A DNA stretch of 5,185 nucleotides from an uncultured Chloroflexota bacterium (GTDB lineage: Bacteria > Chloroflexota > Dehalococcoidia > SM23-28-2 > RBG-16-64-32). The stretch covers positions 1 to 5,185 of the forward strand of contig CAJXNA010000157.1 in NCBI GenBank assembly GCA_913056415.1, in the 5' to 3' direction. This document shows, in pieces, positions 1 to 4,025 of this stretch. The notes under the pieces are model-generated. The model was given only the letters and a program-made list of their open reading frames with translations. It ran no database searches and was not told where the DNA came from. Position 1 is the first letter of the stretch. Every line of letters starts with the position of its first letter. Position numbers and translations under genes: made by a program.

Positions 1-63
1 CTCGTTAACGGCGGCGGTCACGGGGAGGATGTCGGCTAAAGGGACGCCACGCTCGCCGCTCAC
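1..63 (-). CDS. lysA: N-terminal fragment of a coupled downstream gene, probably diaminopimelate decarboxylase (LysA)
   Basis: Only 21 codons are inside the window; the gene continues past the left edge. The GTG start (61–63) overlaps the TGA of the preceding MBL hydrolase as GTGA. A GGAGG Shine-Dalgarno lies at 72–76, 8 nt upstream, so the start is well supported although the piece is very short. The peptide contains GVPLADILPVTAAVNE. From memory, this resembles the extreme N-terminus of LysA proteins, where a 'LLP.TA.VNE.GHL' stretch precedes the PLP-binding barrel. LysA is a cytoplasmic PLP enzyme that converts meso-diaminopimelate to L-lysine plus CO2, the last step of lysine synthesis. 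None of its catalytic residues are visible here. The existence of a coding start is much surer than the family name, which rests on a short motif; another enzyme cannot be excluded. Confidence 0.5.
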   Translation of the reverse strand, partial: MSGERGVPLADILPVTAAVNE

Positions 64-977
64 CCCCGCAGCCTCCACTCCCCCTCGCCGGCGCCCTCCA
101 CGCGACCGTCCTCCGCCAGCTTCGCCAGGTGAGCCTCGACCTGGCGTAGCGCCATCGGCATGATGCGGCGGTCCAGCTCCGGGTAGATCGTCCCCAGCAT
201 CGCCCGCGCGCTGCTCTTCCCGTCCGCGACCAGGCGCAACACCTGCTCCTCCCGCTCCTGGCGGTGATCGATCAGCTCCTGGAGCTTGCGTCGTACGTCC
301 TGGACAGGCTGACCGTGGCCGGGCAGCATCAACGCCGTGTCGTACCCCTTCAGCCGCTCCAGCGACTCCAGGTAAAGCCGCATGTCCCCGTGCGGTGGCG
401 GCGAAATGGCCACCGTGCCCAGACCCAGCGCGGTGTCCCCGGTGAACAGCGCCCGCTCCTCGCGGAGGTAGATGCAGATGGAGCCCATCGTATGCCCCGG
501 CGTGTGCACCACCTCCAGGGTGAGACCGCCGACACGCAGCGTGACGCCATCTTCGATAGACACGTCCGGCGCCGCCTCCGCCGCCTGCTGGCGAAAGCGC
601 TGCACCCGCTCCGCGATCGCCTGCTGGTCGGCTGGGATGTCGATGTCTTGGGGAGCGTCGCCCTGCCAGTCCCGCAGGAACCGCTCCTCCTGGGGGTGCA
701 TCACTATCTGGCCGCCGCTCGCCTGCCGTAGCTGGTGGGCGCCGCTGGTGTGGTCGAAGTGGTGATGCGTCAGCACGATGTACCGCAGCTTCACCTCCGG
801 CCGCTCCCGCAGATACTCCAGCCGCGCCTTGACCGACTGCTCGTCCCCGAAGCCGCTGTCGATGAGGGCGCCCTCGCCGCCGTCCACGACCAGGTAGACA
901 TCGGGCGCCTGGGGGCCGGTGTAGAACCCCGATCCTATCGGGGCTGGGATAGAGTGGATGCGGGGTGTTATCTCCAT
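60..977 (-). CDS. MBL-fold hydrolase with C-terminal winged-helix region (LACTB2-like)
   Basis: This 305-residue protein is a probable two-metal hydrolase of the metallo-beta-lactamase superfamily and is probably cytoplasmic, as no signal peptide is seen. The metal ligands are complete: H71-x-H73-x-D75-H76 in THHHFDH, H162 in HTPGHT, D181 in FTGD and H221 in LPGHG. The catalytic domain covers about residues 5–225. Residues about 232–303 form a helical, charged tail resembling the winged-helix extension of LACTB2-type proteins, which include glyoxalase II-like thioesterases and RNA endonucleases. The open frame extends 41 codons further upstream, but that part lies inside the GNAT gene and has no family similarity. 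I chose ATG 975–977 because it gives the usual MBL N-terminus and starts 2 nt after the GNAT stop. No Shine-Dalgarno is seen there, so translation probably depends on reinitiation. The substrate cannot be told from sequence. Confidence 0.9.
   Translation of the reverse strand: MEITPRIHSIPAPIGSGFYTGPQAPDVYLVVDGGEGALIDSGFGDEQSVKARLEYLRERPEVKLRYIVLTHHHFDHTSGAHQLRQASGGQIVMHPQEERFLRDWQGDAPQDIDIPADQQAIAERVQRFRQQAAEAAPDVSIEDGVTLRVGGLTLEVVHTPGHTMGSICIYLREERALFTGDTALGLGTVAISPPPHGDMRLYLESLERLKGYDTALMLPGHGQPVQDVRRKLQELIDHRQEREEQVLRLVADGKSSARAMLGTIYPELDRRIMPMALRQVEAHLAKLAEDGRVEGAGEGEWRLRG
72..76 (-). promoter_or_regulatory. Shine-Dalgarno for the coupled downstream gene
   Basis: On the minus strand GGAGG lies 8 nt before the GTG at 61–63, inside the last codons of the MBL hydrolase gene. 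It decides the start of the gene leaving the left edge and, with the GTGA overlap, indicates translational coupling. Confidence 0.6.
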
Positions 978-979
978 GA

Positions 980-1537
980 TCAATCTGAAGGGGGCTGCGC
1001 CTCGAACTCCTCTCGCAGGATAGACATGACCACCGCGTTTACCGGCTGGCCCTTCCGTATGCGGTGAGCGCGCAGCAGCCCCTCCCGCACGAAGCCGCAC
1101 TTCTCGTAGCAGCGGATACCACGCAGATTGTCCTCATCGACCTGGAGATCCACACGGCGCAGCCCCATCTCCTCGAAGCCGTAGCGCAGCGCCCGCCTTA
1201 TCGCCTCCGTTCCGTAGCCCTGACTCCACTGCTCCTTCTCACCGATGGAGATGCCCAGAGTGGCCCGGCCCTGCCCCTCGTCGATGGCGTGCAGACCCAG
1301 GTTGCCGATGGGCTGGCCCTCGCGCGTCTCGATACACCAAACCACACGGGCGGGGTCCCCGCGCATCTCTTCGTACCACTCCCGCTCCGACTCCAGGGTG
1401 AGCTCCGAAGCGTCCGACATCGACAGCCAGTAGCGTACATCGGGGTCATTAAACCAGCGCAAGAACAGAGACAGATCGCCTTCCTCCACCGGCCGTAGAC
1501 GCAGGCGCTGCCCCTCCAGGATGCTCTCCGATATCAA
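980..1537 (-). CDS. GNAT-family N-acetyltransferase (RimJ/RimL type)
   Basis: This 185-residue cytoplasmic enzyme is predicted to transfer an acetyl group from acetyl-CoA to an amine. The N-terminal 'LEGQRLRLRPVEEGD' (from residue 7) is the typical beta-1 opening of Acetyltransf_3/RimJ-RimL proteins. The acetyl-CoA pyrophosphate loop is seen as QWSQGYGTEAI (about 103–113), followed by the alpha helix RRALRYGFEEMGLRRVDLQV. N137 and Y144-EKCGF match the conserved C-terminal N...YEKxGF motif, so the fold looks intact and full length. The start is TTG 1535–1537: an in-frame stop lies at 1553–1555 and no in-frame ATG or GTG occurs before residue 40, inside the domain. No clear Shine-Dalgarno precedes it. 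It is first in a minus-strand operon, with the MBL hydrolase ATG only 2 nt after its stop. The acceptor could be a ribosomal protein, an amino sugar, an antibiotic or a metabolite; sequence does not decide. Confidence 0.88.
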   Translation of the reverse strand: MISESILEGQRLRLRPVEEGDLSLFLRWFNDPDVRYWLSMSDASELTLESEREWYEEMRGDPARVVWCIETREGQPIGNLGLHAIDEGQGRATLGISIGEKEQWSQGYGTEAIRRALRYGFEEMGLRRVDLQVDEDNLRGIRCYEKCGFVREGLLRAHRIRKGQPVNAVVMSILREEFEAQPPSD

Positions 1538-1551
1538 AGCGGGCTCATGGT

Positions 1552-1557
1552 ATCATA
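1552..1557 (-). promoter_or_regulatory. Possible -10 element for the GNAT operon
   Basis: On the minus strand TATGAT (5 of 6 to TATAAT) sits 14 nt before the TTG start; no convincing -35 lies 16–18 bp further up. Initiation from it would leave a leader of only about 7 nt, which fits the absence of a Shine-Dalgarno. The same bases read TATCAT on the plus strand (1551–1556), so a bidirectional AT-rich core serving the divergent MBL gene is also possible. Weak evidence. Confidence 0.3.
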
Positions 1558-1570
1558 AGCAGCCGAACCC

Positions 1571-1590
1571 GCCTACCGGCAGGCAGGCTC
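1571..1590. repeat. GC-rich dispersed repeat, copy in the divergent intergenic region
   Basis: The stretch beginning GCCTACCGGCAGGCAGGCT is self-complementary in part (CCTGCC/GGCAGG type). It recurs in inverted orientation inside the element at 2312–2395, where about 17 of 20 core bases match. A direct partial copy lies at 2401–2414, with 13 of 14 bases matching. It is outside any supported reading frame, because the downstream MBL gene starts at 1668. It resembles the palindromic intergenic repeats common in GC-rich environmental bacteria. Confidence 0.5.
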
Positions 1591-1610
1591 GCGGAACAAT
1601 AGCCTGTCCT

Positions 1611-1644
1611 GTCCGCTTTGCGGACTCCGATGCTCCGCTCGGAG
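1611..1644 (+). other. Two small hairpins in the leader of the second MBL gene
   Basis: GTCCGC-TTT-GCGGAC (1611–1625) is a perfect 6-bp stem. CTCCG-CT-CGGAG (1633–1644) is a second 5-bp stem, and CTCCG at 1625–1629 could compete for the same partner. They end 9 nt before the Shine-Dalgarno (1654–1660), so they may influence translation of the downstream gene or simply belong to the neighbouring repeat. No known riboswitch class is recognised. Confidence 0.4.
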
Positions 1645-1653
1645 AGCTCGCCG

Positions 1654-1660
1654 AAGGAGG
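1654..1660 (+). promoter_or_regulatory. Strong Shine-Dalgarno that fixes the GTG start of the second MBL gene
   Basis: AAGGAGG is followed by a 7-nt spacer and then GTG at 1668–1670. It is the best ribosome binding site in the window and argues against the much longer reading frame that begins at 1521 and overlaps the GNAT gene. Confidence 0.8.
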
Positions 1661-1667
1661 CGCCCCG

Positions 1668-2309
1668 GTGCAAGTGTTCGAGATCGGCCCCCTGCGATTG
1701 ACCAAGATTGGCCCTCTAGGACCATACGCCAACAACGCCTACGTCATCGCCGACCGCAACGCGGGCGAGGCGATCATCGTGGACATGCCCTCTCAGAGCG
1801 CCCAGACGCTGGCGGCCGTCCGCGGCCTGCGGGTCATCGCCATCCTCCTCACCCACACCCACCCCGACCACTGGGCGGACTACGACCTGGTCAAGGACAC
1901 CACCGGCGCCGACGTCTTCTGTCACCCCGCGGAGCGCCTGATGCCCACGGACAAGATAGACCGCCCCCTAGCCGGCGGCAACCAGCTTTCGGTAGGAGGG
2001 GTGAGCCTCATGGTGATCCATACGCCGGGACACACTCCCGGCAGCTGCTGCTTCCTTGTCGGCCGCCACCTCATCTCCGGCGACACTCTCTTCCCAGGCG
2101 GACCCGGCCGTACCAGCGGCCCCCAGGAGCTCCAGCAGACAATCGCCTCCATCACAGAGAGCCTGTACACCCTGCCCGACGATACCATCGTCCTCCCCGG
2201 CCACGGCGACGACACCACCATCGGCCGCTCGCGCCAGGAGTACGCCGTCTTCACCTCCCGCTCCCATCCGGCGGACCTGCAAGGCGATGTGCTCTGGGAG
2301 TCGGCATAG
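1668..2309 (+). CDS. MBL-fold hydrolase, glyoxalase II-like
   Basis: This 213-residue protein is probably a cytoplasmic metal-dependent hydrolase, of the thioester-hydrolase type (hydroxyacylglutathione hydrolase-like). All metal ligands are present: H63-x-H65-x-D67-H68 in LTHTHPDHWAD, H122 in HTPGHTPGS, D139 in ISGDTLFPGGPGRT and H179 in LPGHG. The GDTLF...GRT stretch is typical of the glyoxalase II/YcbL branch. The protein lacks the long C-terminal substrate domain of classical GloB, so a true S-lactoylglutathione substrate is unproven. The frame is open back to 1521, but that extension overlaps the divergent GNAT gene, crosses repeat DNA and has low-complexity sequence. GTG 1668 with its strong Shine-Dalgarno is the better start. 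It shares its fold but little length or sequence with the hydrolase at 60–977, which lacks the GRT loop and carries an extra C-terminal region, so the two are not recent duplicates. Confidence 0.9.
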   Translation: MQVFEIGPLRLTKIGPLGPYANNAYVIADRNAGEAIIVDMPSQSAQTLAAVRGLRVIAILLTHTHPDHWADYDLVKDTTGADVFCHPAERLMPTDKIDRPLAGGNQLSVGGVSLMVIHTPGHTPGSCCFLVGRHLISGDTLFPGGPGRTSGPQELQQTIASITESLYTLPDDTIVLPGHGDDTTIGRSRQEYAVFTSRSHPADLQGDVLWESA

Positions 2310-2311
2310 CC

Positions 2312-2395
2312 TGTAGCGGCGGCCTCCTGGCCTCCACCAGACGTGTGCCCTGGCGACCTGAAGCCTGCCCGCTGGTAGGCAGGATCGCCGCTACA
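2312..2395. repeat. 84-bp palindromic element with perfect 10-bp inverted ends
   Basis: TGTAGCGGCG (2312–2321) and CGCCGCTACA (2386–2395) are perfect inverted ends, beginning 3 nt after the MBL gene stop. Inside are GGCC-TCCT-GGCC (2321–2332), CTGG-N6-CCAG (2327–2340) and CCTGCC-N8-GGCAGG (2364–2383). The outward GTAG/CTAC tetranucleotides next to hairpins recall REP/BIME units mobilised by RAYT (TnpA_REP) transposases, but no transposase is present in the window. It contains no reading frame of note. It could also act as a transcription terminator or mRNA stabiliser for the MBL gene, though no T-tract follows. Confidence 0.6.
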
Positions 2396-2400
2396 CTCGC

Positions 2401-2414
2401 CCGGCAGGCAAGCT
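2401..2414. repeat. Partial copy of the GC-rich dispersed repeat
   Basis: CCGGCAGGCAAGCT matches 1576–1589 in 13 of 14 bases and in the same orientation. It is inverted relative to the CCTGCC...GGCAGG hairpin at 2364–2383, with which it could pair in the transcript as an alternative structure. Short, so chance in GC-rich DNA is not excluded. Confidence 0.4.
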
Positions 2415-2424
2415 CAGCGTCGCA

Positions 2425-2454
2425 TTGACGCCGCCCTCAACCGTCCCCTACACT
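2425..2454 (+). promoter_or_regulatory. Predicted sigma70-type promoter of the M16 peptidase gene
   Basis: TTGACG (-35, 5 of 6) at 2425–2430 and TACACT (-10, 4 of 6) at 2449–2454 are separated by 18 bp. A start near 2461 would give a leader of roughly 47 nt to the ATG at 2508. It sits just downstream of the 84-bp element, which suggests the M16 gene is transcribed separately from the MBL gene. Confidence 0.5.
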
Positions 2455-2507
2455 AGCCGTGGCAGGCCGATAAATCCGACGATTCTCCGCCCGATCTCAC
2501 TCACTCC

Positions 2508-3782
2508 ATGGACAACGAGTTCTATCATCGCACCGTCCTCCCCAACGGCATCCGTGTCATCACCGCCGCCATGCCCACGGTGCGCTCCGCCTCCGTCTCC
2601 CTGTACGTAGGTACCGGCTCCCGATACGAGCGAGATGAGGAGGCCGGCCTCTCCCATTTCCTGGAACACTTACTGTTCAAGGGCACCAAGAAACGGCCCT
2701 CCGCCAAGGAGATATCGGAAGCGATCGACGGGGTGGGCGGCGTCATGAACGGCGGTACCGACCGCGAGCTCACGATCTACTACATCAAGGTAGCGCGGCC
2801 CCACCTTGACCTGGCCCTGGACGTCCTAACCGATCTCGTGCGCCACCCCCTGCTCGACCCTAGCGAGTTCGAGAAGGAGCGACAGGTTGTGCTGGAGGAG
2901 CTGGCGATGGTGGCTGACTCGCCGCAGCAGCTCACCGACCTTCTCATGGACGCCTTACTCTGGCCCGACCAGCCCCTGGGCCGCGATGTCGCCGGCACGC
3001 CTGAATCCGTTTCGGCGTTAACCCAAGAGATGGTGGCGGAGTACCTGCAGCGGCAGTACGTGGCCAATAACGTCGTTATCGCCCTGGCTGGCGACATCGA
3101 CCACCAGCAGATGGTAGACGCCATCTCGGCCGCGCTCGGCGACTGGAAGCCCGGCGCACCCAGCCACTGGTTCTCGGCGACTAACGGCCAGGGCCCCCGC
3201 TGCGGCCTACGCTACAAGGCCACGGAGCAAGCCCACATCAACATCGCCATGCGCGGCCTCCCCCTGAACCATCCCGACCGCTTCGCCCTCTCCTTCCTCT
3301 CCACCATCCTCGGCGAGGGTATGTCCTCACGCCTGTTCCTGGAGCTGAGAGAGAAGAGGGGGTTGGTCTACGACATCCACTCCTACGCCTCCCACTTCCT
3401 GGACACCGGGGCGTTCATCGTCTATGCCGGCGTCGACCCCAAGAAGGCCGTAGAGACGATCAAGGTCATCCTGGAGGAGGTCGCCCGCCTGCGAGACGAG
3501 GGCCCCACCTCTCAGGAGCTCACCAAGGCGCGAGAGCTCTCCAAAGGGCGGCTCCTCCTGCGCATGGAGGACACCCGCGCCGTCTCCGGCTGGCTGGGCG
3601 GCCAGGAGCTCCTTCTGAAGGAGGTCCGCAGCATCGACCAGGCAGTGGCCGAGATGGAGGCGGTGACCCTGGAGGACCTGCAGCGCGTCGCCCGCGAGCT
3701 GATAGTAGGGGAGCAGCTCCACCTCTCCGTCGTCGGGCCTTACCGCTCGGACAAGCGGTTCGCGTCGCTGCTGCAGCTCTGA
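2508..3782 (+). CDS. M16-family zinc metallopeptidase (processing-peptidase-like)
   Basis: This 424-residue single-chain M16 peptidase (MPP-beta/PqqL-like group) is of the usual length for bacterial members. The inverted zinc motif HxxEH is H50-FLE-H54, with E53 as catalytic base. E131 in VVLEEL lies 77 residues after H54, the family spacing for the third zinc ligand, and E124 matches the supporting glutamate. The second M16 domain (about 185–360) carries the conserved GMSSRLFLELREKRGLVYDI stretch (R275, Y288) used for substrate binding. The enzyme is therefore predicted active, cleaving peptides or leader sequences in a clam-shell chamber. No signal peptide or membrane segment is seen, so it is probably cytoplasmic. 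ATG 2508 begins the typical N-terminus (YHRTVLPNGIRVI). No Shine-Dalgarno precedes it. Its last 71 bp recur at 3859–3929, and a hairpin pair begins one base after the TGA. Confidence 0.95.
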   Translation: MDNEFYHRTVLPNGIRVITAAMPTVRSASVSLYVGTGSRYERDEEAGLSHFLEHLLFKGTKKRPSAKEISEAIDGVGGVMNGGTDRELTIYYIKVARPHLDLALDVLTDLVRHPLLDPSEFEKERQVVLEELAMVADSPQQLTDLLMDALLWPDQPLGRDVAGTPESVSALTQEMVAEYLQRQYVANNVVIALAGDIDHQQMVDAISAALGDWKPGAPSHWFSATNGQGPRCGLRYKATEQAHINIAMRGLPLNHPDRFALSFLSTILGEGMSSRLFLELREKRGLVYDIHSYASHFLDTGAFIVYAGVDPKKAVETIKVILEEVARLRDEGPTSQELTKARELSKGRLLLRMEDTRAVSGWLGGQELLLKEVRSIDQAVAEMEAVTLEDLQRVARELIVGEQLHLSVVGPYRSDKRFASLLQL

Positions 3783-3850
3783 GCACCCCCGCCGACTGAA
3801 GTCGGCGGCTCTAACAGAGACGAGAAGCCGCGTACTTCAGTGCGCGGTGC
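3783..3850. repeat. Inverted hairpin pair (REP/BIME-like) directly after the M16 stop
   Basis: Two hairpins lie head to head. The first is CCGCCGAC-TGAA-GTCGGCGG (3789–3808), a perfect 8-bp stem that could extend to 9 bp. The second is CCGCGTAC-TTCA-GTGCGCGG (3828–3847), an 8-bp stem with one G·T pair. The loops are reverse complements (ACTGAAGT at 3795–3802, ACTTCAGT at 3834–3841), and the outer ends GCACC (3783–3787) and GGTGC (3846–3850) are inverted, so the whole 68 bp is an imperfect inverted repeat. This layout resembles paired REP sequences. The first hairpin might also end M16 transcription, but no T-run follows. Confidence 0.7.
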
Positions 3851-3858
3851 AGGCCCAC

Positions 3859-3929
3859 AGCAGCTCCACCTCGCCGTCGTCGGGCCCTACCGCTCAGACA
3901 AGCGGTTTGCGCCGCTGTTGCAGCTGTAG
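3859..3929 (+). pseudogene. Detached second copy of the M16 gene 3' end
   Basis: Bases 3859–3929 align without gaps to 3712–3782 at an offset of 147 bp, matching 62 of 71 positions by my count. They encode QLHLAVVGPYRSDKRF and then APLLQL before TAG; the intact gene has QLHLSVVGPYRSDKRF and SLLQL before TGA. Only two differences change an amino acid (S to A, S to P). The others are silent, including the alternative stop codon. Homology ends abruptly on both sides. No start codon or ribosome site belongs to it, so it is a gene remnant. The frame is open from just after the M16 TGA to this TAG, so stop readthrough would add 48 residues to the peptidase. I favour a recombination scar with a diverged M16 allele; an assembly join of two strains is the main alternative. 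Confidence 0.8.
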
Positions 3930-3955
3930 TTGCGCGCTGCTGCTCGCGCCCGCGT

Positions 3956-3983
3956 TTGACATCCGCCCCTGCGGGAGTATGCT
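3956..3983 (+). promoter_or_regulatory. Predicted sigma70-type promoter of the hydrolase–cyclase gene
   Basis: A perfect TTGACA (3956–3961) and TATGCT (-10, 4 of 6; 3978–3983) are separated by 16 bp. Transcription would start near 3990, about 36 nt before the ATG at 4026. The spacer contains the small palindrome CCGC-N4-GCGG (3963–3974), which could be an operator half-site pair but is short. It is the best -35 in the window. Confidence 0.55.
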
Positions 3984-4025
3984 TTGCTTACCGTCACCCT
4001 TCCGCATATAGGGCCCGGCCACGCT

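Noticed and set aside
264..731. Plus-strand 155-aa open frame opposite the first MBL gene
   Set aside because: It is antisense to a gene with complete metal-binding motifs, and its product is Arg/Leu-rich with no recognisable motif, as expected for a GC-rich shadow frame.
978..1100. 41-codon N-terminal extension of the first MBL hydrolase
   Set aside because: It lies wholly within the GNAT coding sequence in another frame; the MBL family N-terminus begins at the ATG at 975–977, just after the GNAT stop.
1064..1498. Plus-strand 144-aa open frame opposite the GNAT gene
   Set aside because: It is the complement of a gene with clear acetyl-CoA binding motifs; no ribosome site or domain was seen.
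1521..1667. 49-codon N-terminal extension of the second MBL hydrolase (ATG 1521)
   Set aside because: It overlaps the divergent GNAT gene, runs through repeat and hairpin DNA, lacks family similarity, and a strong Shine-Dalgarno points to GTG 1668.
3327..3786. Minus-strand open frames opposite the end of the M16 gene
   Set aside because: They are shadows of a well-conserved M16 domain; low-complexity composition and no start signals.
3789..3815. Classical intrinsic terminator after the M16 gene
   Set aside because: The stem is strong but no T-tract follows (next bases CTCTAACAG), so a repeat element is the better call; termination remains possible.
3783..3850. CRISPR repeat or tRNA-like structure
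   Set aside because: There are only two hairpins, inverted rather than directly repeated, with no spacers and no cloverleaf or anticodon arm.
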